Source: Rhodoplanes sp. Z2-YC6860 (GTDB lineage Bacteria > Pseudomonadota > Alphaproteobacteria > Rhizobiales > Xanthobacteraceae). From it: DNA of 64,000 bases. A program made the position numbers and the translations under genes. The stretch lies in assembly GCF_001579845.1 (NCBI RefSeq), contig NZ_CP007440.1:6408029-6472028 (forward strand), in the 5' to 3' direction. The notes below the pieces were generated by a model that ran no database searches, was not told the origin of the DNA, and saw nothing but the letters and a program-made list of their open reading frames with translations. Positions within the stretch are counted from its first letter, which is position 1; each line of letters opens with the position of its first letter. This document shows, in pieces, positions 54,891-64,000 of the stretch.

Positions 54891-55892
54891 TCAGACGGCC
54901 GGTCCCGCCGCGCCGGTCCGCACCTGGCAAGCGACCCAATGGCCTGGCGATACTTCGGTCAGCACCTGCTCGTTTCGCGCGCAGGACGGCTGCCGCAACG
55001 GGCACCGCGTATGGAAACGGCAGCCGCTCGGCGGGGTCACCGGGCTCGGAACATCGCCGTCCAGGATGATCCGCTTCCGCTCGACCGTCGGGTCCGGCAC
55101 CGGAACCGCTGACAGCAGGGCCTCGGAATAGGGATGCTTGGGGTTGCCATAGAGCTCTTTGGCAGGCGCGAGCTCGACGATCCTGCCCAGATACATCACC
55201 GCCACCCGCGTCGAGATGTGCTCGACCACCGAGAGATCATGGGCGACGAACAGATAGGTCAGCCCGAGCTTCTTCTGCAGATCCTCCAGCAGATTGATGA
55301 CCTGCGCCTGCACCGACACATCGAGCGCGGACACCGCCTCGTCGCACACGATCATGATCGGGTTGACGGCAAGCGCCCGCGCGATGCCGATACGCTGGCG
55401 CTGCCCGCCCGAGAACTCGTGGGGGTAGCGATGCAGATGCTCCGCCGACAATCCGACGGTCTCCAGCAGTTCGACCACCCGGTCATCGCGCGCCTTGCGG
55501 CTCGGAGCTAGCCCGTGGACCAGCAGAGCCTCTCCGATGGTGGCGCTCACCGTCATTCGCGGATTGAGCGACGAGTACGGATCCTGGAAAACCATCTGCA
55601 TCTCCTTGCGGAGACGCCGCATCGGGCGATCGGTGAGATTCGTGATGTTCTGCTCCCGGAACCAGATTTCCCCGGAGGTGGGCTCGAGCAGCCGCAGGAT
55701 CACGCGGGCGATGGTCGACTTGCCGCAACCCGATTCACCGACCAGGCCCAACGTTTCGCCTGCCGCGATGTCGAAGCTGACGTCGTCGACCGCATGGACC
55801 TGGGCTCTTTCGCGCGAGAGCACCCCGCCCCGGATCGGGAAGTATTTCTTGAGGTTGCGGACTCGCAGCAGGGATTGCGCCATGGCGTTCAT
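54891..55892 (-). CDS. ABC transporter ATPase, OppF/DppF type
   Basis: This is a 333-residue ATPase. Walker A is GESGCGKST, the signature [15 protein letters not shown], Walker [13 protein letters not shown] and the switch [11 protein letters not shown]. The C-terminal oligopeptide region has [15 protein letters not shown] with cysteines for an iron-sulfur site. It overlaps OppD-type by 4 bp using the ATG at 55892. With OppD it should power the DppB/DppC-type permease at 50447-52323. Confidence 0.94.
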   Translation of the reverse strand: MNAMAQSLLRVRNLKKYFPIRGGVLSRERAQVHAVDDVSFDIAAGETLGLVGESGCGKSTIARVILRLLEPTSGEIWFREQNITNLTDRPMRRLRKEMQMVFQDPYSSLNPRMTVSATIGEALLVHGLAPSRKARDDRVVELLETVGLSAEHLHRYPHEFSGGQRQRIGIARALAVNPIMIVCDEAVSALDVSVQAQVINLLEDLQKKLGLTYLFVAHDLSVVEHISTRVAVMYLGRIVELAPAKELYGNPKHPYSEALLSAVPVPDPTVERKRIILDGDVPSPVTPPSGCRFHTRCPLRQPSCARNEQVLTEVSPGHWVACQVRTGAAGPAV

Positions 55893-56878
55893 CGCAGAAA
55901 ACACGCGACTTTGTGCCCCGGCTCCACTTCGTGCAGCGGCGGCGTTTCCTCGAAATGCCTGGGCTCAGCGAATTGGCAGCGCGGCGCGAATCGGCACCCC
56001 GGCTTGATGTCGCCCCGCAGCGTCGGCACCGAGCCCGGAATTTGCTCGAGCCGTCGCCGCTCGGTGGCGGCGCGATCGATGCGCGGAATGGAGCGCAGCA
56101 GACCCTGCGTGTAGGGATGCCGCGGATTTCCGAACAGTTCTTTCACCGGAGCCTCTTCCACCACCTGGGCGCCATACATCACGGCGACGCGCTGCGCGGT
56201 TTCGGCGATGACCCCCATGTCGTGGGTGATCAGCATCACGGCCATTCTGAACCGGGCCTTGAGCTCGTTCAGCAAGTCCAGGATCTGGGCCTGAATGGTC
56301 ACATCGAGCGCGGTGGTGGGTTCGTCGGCGATCAGGAGCTTCGGATTGCAGGACAGCGCCATCGCGATCATGACGCGCTGCCGCATGCCGCCGGACATCA
56401 GGTGGGGATACTCCTTCACGCGGCGTTCGGGGTTCGGAATGCGAACGATGCGGAGCATCTCGATGCTTTTGTCCGCGGCGTCGCGCCGGCTGAGCTGTTC
56501 GTGCTCCCGGATCGATTCCGCGATCTGCTCGCCAATGGTGAAAACCGGATTGAGCGATGTCATCGGCTCCTGGAAGATCATTGCGATCTCCTTGCCGCGG
56601 ATGGCCCTTATCTTTTCGGCTGAGAGGTCGAGCAGGTTGACGCCGTTGTAACGGATCTCGCCTCCCGCGATGCGGCCCGGCTGCCGGATCAGCCGCATGA
56701 TGCTGAGCGCGGTCACGCTCTTGCCGCTGCCGGACTCGCCGACCACGCCGAGCGTTTCGCCCGCGTTGATCTGCAGGCTCACGCCATCGACGGCATTCAC
56801 GACACCTCGATCGGTCACAAACTGCGTCTCAAGCTTACGGACGTCCAGGAGCGGCGCATCGACGGACGGTTCGGTCAT
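55889..56878 (-). CDS. ABC transporter ATPase, OppD/DppD type
   Basis: This is a 329-residue ATPase. Walker A is GESGSGKSV, the signature [15 protein letters not shown], Walker [13 protein letters not shown] and the switch [11 protein letters not shown]. The C-terminal cysteine motif is [15 protein letters not shown] chose [13 protein letters not shown] at 56878. Its promoter region carries the second predicted TetR site. Confidence 0.94.
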   Translation of the reverse strand: MTEPSVDAPLLDVRKLETQFVTDRGVVNAVDGVSLQINAGETLGVVGESGSGKSVTALSIMRLIRQPGRIAGGEIRYNGVNLLDLSAEKIRAIRGKEIAMIFQEPMTSLNPVFTIGEQIAESIREHEQLSRRDAADKSIEMLRIVRIPNPERRVKEYPHLMSGGMRQRVMIAMALSCNPKLLIADEPTTALDVTIQAQILDLLNELKARFRMAVMLITHDMGVIAETAQRVAVMYGAQVVEEAPVKELFGNPRHPYTQGLLRSIPRIDRAATERRRLEQIPGSVPTLRGDIKPGCRFAPRCQFAEPRHFEETPPLHEVEPGHKVACFLR

Positions 56879-57072
56879 GGATTCCCTGCTCCGGCGTGCG
56901 CGACCAGGCTGCATCGTCCTGACCGCATGCCCGTTAGCAGAAATCGTGCCACGGCTGCGAAGAACGTCAATCTCGATATGCGGTCTGCGGCCTATGCGCG
57001 ACAGTTCGTCCTATGTCCCGGGCTTCACGCGAAGAGCACCTGACTGAATTCAGGGATTTGATTGCGGGTTTG

Positions 57073-57098
57073 AAATATTTGACCGATTGTTCAAATCT
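57073..57098 (-). promoter_or_regulatory. Predicted TetR operator, copy 2
   Basis: The core TTTGACCGATTGTTCAA (57078-57094) differs from copy 1 at one base. It lies about 200 bp before the OppD-type start (56878), in the 275-bp gap after the FAD-oxidase gene, so it marks the promoter of the oppD-oppF unit. The rest of the gap shows no gene or RNA. Confidence 0.7.
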
Positions 57099-57153
57099 TT
57101 CAATCGCCTACCGTCGGACATGACGTGGATCATCGAGCGCACGCGGCGCAAGG

Positions 57154-58704
57154 TCATTTCGCGTTGGACTTGTCGTCCACAGGCAGACCGAGAACGCCCG
57201 GATTGATGCCGTGCTTCGGGTCGAGCGCGGCTTTCAATCGCGGCATCAGGTTCTCAGGGATGCCTTGACCTCCCAAACGATAGAATCGGCCGATCTGGCT
57301 GTGGACCGCGCCATGCCGGTCCATGATGTCGCGCATGCCGCTTCGCATCGTGAGCACCAGCTCTCGCCCCGCCGGATTGGGAGGGAAGCTGCCGAAGCGC
57401 TCCCTGTTGCGCGCGGAGAGATACTGCATGTGCAGCGGATCGAGCTGGTCGGCCCAGTACATCATCGGCTCGATGACGATGTAGAAGCCGGCAGACGAGA
57501 TCAAATAGGACGTGCTGACACCGAGCTCCTGCATCTGGGATGCGTGGCTCGCGACAAATGCCTGCAGGTCAGCCATCGCAGCGCGAACGCGAGAGAGCGC
57601 AAAGATGCCATGCACCGGCGCCCATCGCTCACCGACCGGCCCGATAAAGCCCCGGACCGAATACGGCTTGGCCCGCATGGCGCGCGGAAAGACGTCGTCG
57701 CCGCGTTGTCCGTGAACCTGACAGATGCCGCAGGCGCGTTCGAGCTGCGCGTCCGCGCCGGCCTTGGTCGGGGATTCGATGGTGAGATGCAGCGACCACG
57801 GCTTTTCATCCGGGCCGGTGGCGGCGAAGCGCAACAGCTTCGCGGCGTCCTTGGCCGATTGCATCAATGTTTCCGAACGGCGAATCACGGACGCCGCGGT
57901 CCGCACCGCTTCGCCGATGCCGACCTTGGCGGCGTCGGCCGACTTGACGCGATCCATTGCAAAGGCGCGCGTGACGATCCTGTCACCCATGCAGGTCATC
58001 AGCGACTGCAAAAGCTCATCGACGTCGTTGAAGCCAAAAGAGGCAAACGTCGCTGGCTGTTCCGGCGCAATCCGCAGCACGACTTCGGTCTTGATGCCGA
58101 ACGCGCCGCAGTCGCCGAGAAAGAGACCCGTCACGTCCGCTCCGGCATAACGGTGGAAATGCGCCGGTGCCCCGGTCTGCACGACGGACCCATCGGCCAG
58201 CACCACCGTGACGCCGAGAATGCCATCGGGCCCGGCCGGAATGCCCTGAGAGGCCAGTCCGCCGACGGTCGCAAAGGCGCCGGAGATCGGGCTGATCTGG
58301 GTCGCCGCCATTCCCAGCGGCCTGAGCACATCCGCCACCTGAGCCCACGAGGCACCAGCACCGGCGACGGCGTAGCGATCCGCGACATTCGCCTGCACCG
58401 CGTTCATGCGCGACATGTCGATGATCACCACCGGCCGGTCGATGGCGAACGACCCGGTGTAGGACAGCCCGGCGCCGCGCGCGATCACCGGTACACCGTG
58501 TTCGCCGAGCAGCCGAACCACGGCGGATGTTTCATCCGTCGATTTCGGGGCGACCACCATCAAGGCCGGCGTCTGGCGGTTGCGCGAAAACACGTCGGAC
58601 GTCGCCAGATCGCACCGGCTCGGATCGTCCGTGGCATGATCGTCGCCGACGATGGCGCGGATTTGGTTCAGCAATGACGGATCGATTTGCGTTTGCTGTG
58701 TCAT
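57154..58704 (-). CDS. FAD-linked oxidase (vanillyl-alcohol oxidase / glycolate oxidase GlcD-like)
   Basis: This is a 516-residue flavoprotein with an N-terminal PCMH FAD domain. VIARGAGLSYTGSFAIDRPVVIIDMSRMN and GGLASQGIPAGPDGILGVTVVLADGSVVQTG bind FAD. The C-terminal half has the 4-cresol/vanillyl-alcohol-oxidase-type cap, and the end PKHGINPGVLG matches the family. It oxidises an alcohol, hydroxy-acid or phenol; the substrate is not readable. It lies 18 bp after the amidase-type gene and is probably co-transcribed. Confidence 0.88.
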   Translation of the reverse strand: MTQQTQIDPSLLNQIRAIVGDDHATDDPSRCDLATSDVFSRNRQTPALMVVAPKSTDETSAVVRLLGEHGVPVIARGAGLSYTGSFAIDRPVVIIDMSRMNAVQANVADRYAVAGAGASWAQVADVLRPLGMAATQISPISGAFATVGGLASQGIPAGPDGILGVTVVLADGSVVQTGAPAHFHRYAGADVTGLFLGDCGAFGIKTEVVLRIAPEQPATFASFGFNDVDELLQSLMTCMGDRIVTRAFAMDRVKSADAAKVGIGEAVRTAASVIRRSETLMQSAKDAAKLLRFAATGPDEKPWSLHLTIESPTKAGADAQLERACGICQVHGQRGDDVFPRAMRAKPYSVRGFIGPVGERWAPVHGIFALSRVRAAMADLQAFVASHASQMQELGVSTSYLISSAGFYIVIEPMMYWADQLDPLHMQYLSARNRERFGSFPPNPAGRELVLTMRSGMRDIMDRHGAVHSQIGRFYRLGGQGIPENLMPRLKAALDPKHGINPGVLGLPVDDKSNAK

Positions 58705-58722
58705 TCGCGCGTGGTTTACCCG

Positions 58723-59451
58723 TCAGCCGGACGCGGCGGCCAGCGTCGGAGCGCCGACTTCGGATTTCGACGCGGCGCTGAGTGAGCCCAGCGCCTCAAG
58801 GCACTGATCGGTCGTCATCACGTCCGCGTATTTTTCGGCCATGTCGAACAGGTTGACGCAATGCGATACATGACTGCGGTCATAGACGGCGTCGTGGCAG
58901 ACCGCGACGCGGAAGTTGAACGCGAAGGCGTCGACCACGGAGCCGCGGACACATCCGCTGGTGGTGCAGCCTGTGACGATGATGGAATCCACGCTCTTGT
59001 CGATCAGATAGCTCGCCAACGGCGTGCCGAAGAACGCGCTCGGATGCTTCTTCGGCACCAGCGTGTCGCCCGGCTTCGGCGCGACCTCGGCCACGAACTC
59101 GTATCCCTTGGCCGGAACGCCCATTAGGGCCGGCACCTTGTCGGCCAGGCGGCCGGCATCGAACTGCTCCTTGGGCGCGACATACGGATAGAGCACAGGC
59201 CAGCCGTTGGCGCGAAACACCTTGAGCAGCCGCTCGATGTGCGTGACGGCCTTCCAGCCGACCTCGCCGCACGACGTCGGGAATTCCTTGATCGCGTCCC
59301 AGAAGGGCATCGGCCGCGTGCCGACCGTCCGATACTGCACGTCGATGATCAGCAGGCCCGGGCGCCTGCCGAAGCCCGTCGGCTTGCCAAAACCCGCCGC
59401 ACGATAGGCCCGCTGCTCCTCCTCGGGAATGATTCCGTCCCACGGTTTCAT
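58723..59451 (-). CDS. Isochorismatase-family hydrolase (N-carbamoylsarcosine amidase / maleamate amidase-like)
   Basis: This is a 242-residue cysteine hydrolase. The triad fits Asp in LLIIDVQYRT, Lys in VPKKHPSAFFGT and Cys in VTGCTTSGCVRGSVVDA. A strong ribosome site (AAAGGAGA) supports the start at 59451. The VTGCTTSGCVR form is that of carbamoyl-amide and maleamate hydrolases. It follows the cyclic-amidohydrolase gene by 11 bp, so it may cleave that enzyme's ring-opened product. Confidence 0.92.
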   Translation of the reverse strand: MKPWDGIIPEEEQRAYRAAGFGKPTGFGRRPGLLIIDVQYRTVGTRPMPFWDAIKEFPTSCGEVGWKAVTHIERLLKVFRANGWPVLYPYVAPKEQFDAGRLADKVPALMGVPAKGYEFVAEVAPKPGDTLVPKKHPSAFFGTPLASYLIDKSVDSIIVTGCTTSGCVRGSVVDAFAFNFRVAVCHDAVYDRSHVSHCVNLFDMAEKYADVMTTDQCLEALGSLSAASKSEVGAPTLAAASG

Positions 59452-59462
59452 GCGATCTCCTT

Positions 59463-60851
59463 TCACTGCAATCGGCGGTGCAGGTAGCGGCCGCGTCCGA
59501 CCGCGGCATCCACTAACGAGCCATTCTCGAAAACCGGCTCGCCGCGAAGGAGGGTGTGAACGACCTTCCCCGTCAACGACCAGCCATCGTAGATCGAATA
59601 GCCGGCGCTCGAGATGACGTCGGCGTTGGCGACTTTGGTCGTGGCATTGAGGTCGACGATCGCGAGATCGGCGTCGTAGCCCGGCGCAATCATGCCCTTG
59701 CGATTGCCCAAACCCATGATCCGCGCCGGCCGTTCGGACAGCAATTCGACCAGCCGACGGATCGGAACGCCGCGCTTGTGGAAGCCTTCCGACAGCATGA
59801 TCGGCAGCAGCGTTTCGAGGCCGGGGCATCCCGGCGAAGCCGCCCAGATATCGCCCGCTTTCGACGACATGTCGCGATGCACGTGATCGGTCGCGACAGT
59901 GTCGATCAGACCCGAGCCGATGCCTTGCCACAGGGCCTCGCGGTCCGAAGCCTCGCGCAGCGGCGGATTGATCTTACCGATCTCGCGGCCGCTCCAACCG
60001 ACATCGTGCGTCAGATAATGCGGGCACGTCTCGATGTAGATCTGCGTGCCCATCTCGCGCGCGATCCGTGCGGCATCGAGCGCCTGTGCCGACGAGGTGT
60101 GCACGATGTAGAGCGGCGAGCCGGTGTTGCGCGCGAACAGTCCCGCGCGCTGCACGGCATCGGCTTCCACGAAGGGCGGGCGCGTGGCGTTCCAGCTCGC
60201 CAGTCCGCCGGCGCCTTTCGGATCGGCCTCCATCACGGTCTTGCGAAGCTGCCAGGCGACTTCGATGTTTTCCGGATGCGGACACACCATGCCGCCGTTG
60301 CGCGCAGACAACTGGCACAGGCGAAACAGGAATCCGTCGTCGATATCGGGCAGGCCGAGCCGCTTCCCTTCGCCGCCACGGTTGTTCATGAAGATCTTGA
60401 ACGACGGCGCACCGTAATCCGACGCATAGGCCGGCACGCCCGCGAGCTGCTGCTCGGTCGAGATGATGAAGTGGTAGCCGAAATCGATGCGCGCGCCGGC
60501 TTCGGTGACCGCGCGCACATCCTCGAAAATCTCTTCGAACGGCTCGGTCGCCATCAGGTACGGAATGAAGGTCGTGACGCCGCCCACGGCCGCAGCCGCG
60601 GTTTCCGTTGCCGCGTCGGCCTTCTCGCGCGGGCGGGCGATGTCCTTGCCGTGTCCCAGATGAAGGTGGACGTCGAGCACGCCCGGCAGGACCAGCAGCC
60701 CGGAAACATCGAACGTCCGCTTGGCTTCGACGGCTTCGGCCGGCGACAGCAGCGCCGCGACCTTGCCGTCGTTGATCGCGACGGTCATGCGCTGGGGATC
60801 GCGTCCCGGAAGCGCAACATCACCGCCGACGATGACCAAATCGAACATCAT
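59463..60851 (-). CDS. Dihydroorotase/hydantoinase-like cyclic amidohydrolase
   Basis: This is a 462-residue metal-dependent hydrolase. VLDVHLHLGHG gives two metal histidines, SFKIFMNN the carboxylated lysine, YIVHTSSAQA a histidine and VATDHVHRD the aspartate. It belongs with D-hydantoinase, allantoinase and dihydropyrimidinase, which open cyclic amide, imide or ureide rings. Which ring is not shown. The downstream isochorismatase-type gene would hydrolyse the carbamoyl or half-amide product. Confidence 0.92.
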   Translation of the reverse strand: MMFDLVIVGGDVALPGRDPQRMTVAINDGKVAALLSPAEAVEAKRTFDVSGLLVLPGVLDVHLHLGHGKDIARPREKADAATETAAAAVGGVTTFIPYLMATEPFEEIFEDVRAVTEAGARIDFGYHFIISTEQQLAGVPAYASDYGAPSFKIFMNNRGGEGKRLGLPDIDDGFLFRLCQLSARNGGMVCPHPENIEVAWQLRKTVMEADPKGAGGLASWNATRPPFVEADAVQRAGLFARNTGSPLYIVHTSSAQALDAARIAREMGTQIYIETCPHYLTHDVGWSGREIGKINPPLREASDREALWQGIGSGLIDTVATDHVHRDMSSKAGDIWAASPGCPGLETLLPIMLSEGFHKRGVPIRRLVELLSERPARIMGLGNRKGMIAPGYDADLAIVDLNATTKVANADVISSAGYSIYDGWSLTGKVVHTLLRGEPVFENGSLVDAAVGRGRYLHRRLQ

Positions 60852-60882
60852 GACTCAACGCAAGGCGGCGGCCCGCCCTTCC

Positions 60883-61746
60883 CTAACTGTACCTGATCTC
60901 CAGCGCATCGAACTTGTCCTTGGCGACGGCTCGCTGGCGCTCCTCGAAGCTCGCGAGCCGTCCGCCGACTTCTTGCAGCGAGCCATGATCCCGCAGGCTG
61001 CCGAGAACCTCCGTGACGGCGCGAAGCGCAGCCTGAAGTGCAGCATTGGCGTAAAGCGCGGTTGCGAAACCCATCTCCGCGAGCTTCGCGCGCGGCAGCG
61101 GCGGTGTCTTGCCGCCGTGAACGACATTGACGATCTGCGGAACCGGCAGCTCCCGAGCAATCCTCGTCATCTGCTCGGCGTTCACCGGCGCTTCGACGAA
61201 GGTCACGTCAGCGCCGGCTTCGATGAAGGCATGAGCGCGATCGAGAGCGGCCTCGAAGCCCTCGACCGCAATGGCGTCGGTGCGTGCCACGATCTGAAAA
61301 TTGCCGTCGACGCGCGCATCCACCGCGGCGCGTATCTTGTGCACCATTTCGCTCAGCGGGATGACGCCCTTGCCCGAGAAGTGGCCGCACTTCTTGGGAA
61401 ACACCTGATCTTCGAGTTGCAGCCCCGCACCGCCGGCACGCTCGATGATGCGCACGGTGCGCGCCGTATTGATGGGATTGCCAAACCCGGTATCGCCGTC
61501 GACGAGCAGCGGAACATTCACGGCTTCGGCCATGGCCTGCACGTGATCGGCGAGTTCGCTCAATGTCACGAGGCCGATGTCCGGCACGCCAAGGTGCATG
61601 TTGGCGATGCCGGCGCCGGTCACGTACGCGCTTTCGAAGCCGAGATCTTCCGCAACACGAGCAAACAACGCATTGGGCGCCCCTGGCATGACCGCAGCAT
61701 CACGCCGGGCGAACAATGCCTTCAACCGTTCGCACCTCGTCGTCAT
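60883..61746 (-). CDS. Isocitrate lyase / PEP mutase family enzyme
   Basis: This is a 287-residue TIM-barrel enzyme. LVDGDTGFGNPINTARTV binds metal and LEDQVFPKKCGHF carries the KKCGH catalytic signature. Family members include oxaloacetate decarboxylase, methylisocitrate lyase, 2,3-dimethylmalate lyase and carboxyPEP mutase. A lyase or decarboxylase on a dicarboxylate from the upstream ring-opening steps is the simplest idea. Confidence 0.92.
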   Translation of the reverse strand: MTTRCERLKALFARRDAAVMPGAPNALFARVAEDLGFESAYVTGAGIANMHLGVPDIGLVTLSELADHVQAMAEAVNVPLLVDGDTGFGNPINTARTVRIIERAGGAGLQLEDQVFPKKCGHFSGKGVIPLSEMVHKIRAAVDARVDGNFQIVARTDAIAVEGFEAALDRAHAFIEAGADVTFVEAPVNAEQMTRIARELPVPQIVNVVHGGKTPPLPRAKLAEMGFATALYANAALQAALRAVTEVLGSLRDHGSLQEVGGRLASFEERQRAVAKDKFDALEIRYS

Positions 61747-61816
61747 GCGGGAACACCTCCGGCGCGGCCGATGTCGGAAAGCCTGACGTCACGGGTAATT
61801 GCCGGCATGTTGACTG

Positions 61817-63895
61817 TCAACAGTTCGCAGTTTTGCCTGGAATGGTCGAAGGATAGTGGCAGGCGCTCAAGTGCCCGGCGCCGGTGCGCTCGCTCAAGGC
61901 AGGCTCGACCTGTGCGCACTGTTCGGTGGCCTTGAAGCAACGGGTGCGGAACGCGCATCCGGATGGCGGCAGCAGCGGGTTCGGGATATCGCCGGACAGC
62001 ACGATCCTCGTATCGGCGCGCGTGCCGGTCGGATCTGGCACCGGAATGGCCGAGAGGAGAGCCTGTGTGTAGGGATGCGCCGGGCTGCGAAACACCTGAT
62101 CGCGGCTGCCGACCTCGACGAGCTTGCCGAGATACATCACCGCGACGTCGTCGGAGATGTGATGCACCACCGAAAGATCGTGCGAGATGAAAAGATATGA
62201 AAGCTCGAGCCTGTGCTGCAGGTCCTTGAGCAGATTGATCACCTGCGCCTGGATCGAGACATCCAGCGCCGACACCGCTTCATCCAGGATCATCACATCG
62301 GGTTCGAGCGCAAGCGCGCGAGCAATTGCAATGCGCTGGCGCTGGCCGCCGGAAAATTCCGGAGGGCGACGCTGCGCCGCCTCGACGGGCATGCCAACTG
62401 CAGCGAGCAACTCGCCGATTTTGTTGGGATTGTAGCGGCCATTGATGCGCAGCGGCTCGGCGATCACCTCGTGAACCGTCATGCGGGGATCGAGCGAAGC
62501 ATAAGGATCCTGGAACACCACCTGAAGTTCGCGGCGCTTGGGCCGAAGCCGCGCCGGCCGCATGGTGGTGATGTCGTCGTTCTGAAGCCGGATCGTGCCG
62601 CCACTCGGATTGATCAGGCGCAAGATCAGACGGCCCAGCGTTGACTTGCCGCAGCCGGATTCACCGACGAGTCCGAGCGTCCGCCCCGCGGTCAGCGAGA
62701 ACGAAACGTCGCGCACGGCACTCAGAGTGTCGCTCCCCCATCCCTTGCGCCGGCGCATGTGGAAGTCTTTGCGGAGCGCAACGACTTCGAGCACACGAGA
62801 CGTTGCAGGCGGTCGCGGCGACTCGGGATCGGCCTTCACGTCGGAGGGCGCTTCGATGGCCTGTGACCACTGCACCGTCTCTTCCGCGAAATGGCATGCG
62901 ACGCGGTGATCTTCGCCGATCTCGCGGAATGCCGGAGCGCGTTCACGGCAATCCGCCCGGTCGTTCGCAAGACCGCATCGCGGATGGAAGACGCAACCCG
63001 AGGGCCGCCTCGCCAGGTCGGGCACCTGCCCGGGGATCGAATAAAGCTTGGCGACGCTGCGGTCGAGCCGCGGCAGGCTGGAGATCAATCCGACCGTGTA
63101 AGGATGGCGCGGCTGTGCGAACGCGGCGCCAACGGATGCGCGCTCCATCATGCGCCCGCCATACATCACCGCGACCCGATCCGCCGATTCCGCCATCAGG
63201 CCGAGGTCGTGGGTGATCAGCACCATCGCGGCGCCCGTCCTGGCCCGGACGCGCGCCAGTACGTCCAGCACCTGCGCCTGAATTGTCACATCGAGCGCCG
63301 TGGTCGGCTCGTCGGCGATCAGCAGGTCCGGGTCATTGGCCATGGCGATGGCGATCATGACGCGCTGGCGCATGCCACCGGAGAATTCGTTGGGATATTG
63401 CTGGAGCCGCCGCTCGGGATCGGGAATGCCAACAAGGTTGAGCAATTCCACGGCGCGTGAACGGACCTGGATTTTCGACAAAGACGAATTGTGCAGGCGG
63501 ATCGCCTCGGCAATCTGCGCGCCCACCCGTAGCACGGGGTTGAGCGATGTCATCGGATCCTGAAAGATCATCGACATCGTCTTGCCGCGAAGCTTGCGCA
63601 TGTCCTCGAATGAGAGCCTGGTCAGCTCACGCCCTCTGAGGATCACTTCGCCCGACGTCATCCGCACGGGATCGGGCAGCAGCCCCATCACGGCAAGCAT
63701 GGTCATGCTCTTGCCAGAACCGGACTCGCCCGCGATGCCGAACACCTCGTGCGGAAAGACGTCGAACGACGCGCCGTCCACCAAGCGAGTGAGCCCAGTT
63801 TTTCCGGGCACCTCGATGACGAGGTCGCGCACCGACAGCACCGGGCTGTGATCCGGAGCAGGCCGCGCCACACTGGCCGTCATCGCGTCTGCCAT
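61817..63895 (-). CDS. Fused OppD-OppF-type dual ATPase
   Basis: This is a 692-residue protein with two full ATPase domains. The D-half (about 1-340) has [24 protein letters not shown] and [12 protein letters not shown]. The F-half (about 365-692) has [24 protein letters not shown] and [12 protein letters not shown]. Each half ends in a cysteine-containing oligopeptide region ([13 protein letters not shown] and [13 protein letters not shown]). It serves another Opp-type importer whose other genes continue past the window edge. Confidence 0.94.
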   Translation of the reverse strand: MADAMTASVARPAPDHSPVLSVRDLVIEVPGKTGLTRLVDGASFDVFPHEVFGIAGESGSGKSMTMLAVMGLLPDPVRMTSGEVILRGRELTRLSFEDMRKLRGKTMSMIFQDPMTSLNPVLRVGAQIAEAIRLHNSSLSKIQVRSRAVELLNLVGIPDPERRLQQYPNEFSGGMRQRVMIAIAMANDPDLLIADEPTTALDVTIQAQVLDVLARVRARTGAAMVLITHDLGLMAESADRVAVMYGGRMMERASVGAAFAQPRHPYTVGLISSLPRLDRSVAKLYSIPGQVPDLARRPSGCVFHPRCGLANDRADCRERAPAFREIGEDHRVACHFAEETVQWSQAIEAPSDVKADPESPRPPATSRVLEVVALRKDFHMRRRKGWGSDTLSAVRDVSFSLTAGRTLGLVGESGCGKSTLGRLILRLINPSGGTIRLQNDDITTMRPARLRPKRRELQVVFQDPYASLDPRMTVHEVIAEPLRINGRYNPNKIGELLAAVGMPVEAAQRRPPEFSGGQRQRIAIARALALEPDVMILDEAVSALDVSIQAQVINLLKDLQHRLELSYLFISHDLSVVHHISDDVAVMYLGKLVEVGSRDQVFRSPAHPYTQALLSAIPVPDPTGTRADTRIVLSGDIPNPLLPPSGCAFRTRCFKATEQCAQVEPALSERTGAGHLSACHYPSTIPGKTANC

Positions 63896-63897
63896 CG

Positions 63898-64000
63898 CTA
63901 TGCTTTCACGATCTCCGCCGACATATCGTTCTCGGCGGTGAAAGACTGCGACAGGATCTGCACGCCAGCGACCAGCATGAACAATGCAATGCTCGGCAAT
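63898..64000 (-). CDS. C-terminal end of a gene, probably an ABC transporter permease (partial)
   Basis: Only 34 codons are in the window, read to the TAG at 63898-63900. The visible end has a hydrophobic stretch, LPSIALFMLVAGVQIL, then SQSFTAENDMSAEIVKA. Its place 2 bp before the fused ATPase and the hydrophobic stretch suggest the permease of the same importer. Too little is present to be certain. Confidence 0.5.
   Translation of the reverse strand, partial: LPSIALFMLVAGVQILSQSFTAENDMSAEIVKA

Overview
The window is high-GC DNA with tightly packed genes and many 4-bp ATGA start/stop overlaps. It carries a palindromic repeat of the GAGGTGCGAG...CCTCGAAGG type that is frequent in Hyphomicrobiales genomes. 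This fits an alphaproteobacterium of the Bradyrhizobium / Rhodopseudomonas / Xanthobacteraceae kind; the genus cannot be fixed from the sequence alone. There are no rRNA or tRNA genes, no phage genes and no CRISPR array. The content is almost wholly solute import and catabolism: about seven ABC-type import systems, two orphan binding proteins, acyl-CoA enzymes, amidases and a molybdenum hydroxylase.

Region 1 (1-9339, + strand): the end of a NitT/TauT-type importer, then an alpha/beta hydrolase, an atypical SDR, a Liv-type binding protein, a fused LivHM permease, LivG, LivF and a MarR regulator. Region 2 (9378-10616): an IS110-family element that has split a palindromic repeat; the empty site can be rebuilt by eye. 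Region 3 (10656-19841, mainly - strand): a molybdenum hydroxylase operon (FAD subunit, large subunit, 2Fe-2S subunit, second large subunit), a membrane protein, a small His-rich exported protein, a cupin and a MetE-like protein. Region 4 (20136-24337, +): amidase, CoA-transferase, SDR and alpha/beta hydrolase; the last two are paralogues of the Region 1 pair. Region 5 (30945-24391, -): a PotBCDA-type importer followed by RraA-like, NmrA-like and Bug/TctC genes, closed by a strong terminator. Region 6 (31370-37130, +): LysR, acyl-CoA dehydrogenase, a second NitT/TauT importer and a racemase-superfamily protein. Region 7 (37145-41818): an orphan PotD-like protein, a frameshifted enoyl-CoA hydratase gene, an orphan Opp-type binding protein and a zinc alcohol dehydrogenase.

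Region 8 (54760-41821, -) is the most interesting part. A TetR regulator is followed after 28 bp by twelve closely spaced genes: an Opp/Dpp binding protein and two permeases, a nitronate-monooxygenase-like flavoprotein, two CoA-transferases, two acyl-CoA dehydrogenases, a crotonase, a tandem RidA protein and two MaoC-type hydratases. The missing ATPases lie just upstream as an oppD-oppF pair (56878-54891). A near-identical 26-bp site stands in front of both units (54782-54807 and 57073-57098), which suggests one TetR controls both. The pairing of CoA-transferases, dehydrogenases and hydratases looks like heteromeric beta-oxidation of a bulky carboxylic acid. Region 9 (57154-64000, -): an FAD-linked oxidase, an isochorismatase-type amidase, a hydantoinase/dihydroorotase-like amidohydrolase, a PEP-mutase/isocitrate-lyase family enzyme, a fused OppDF ATPase and the end of one more gene, which together suggest use of a cyclic amide, imide or ureide.
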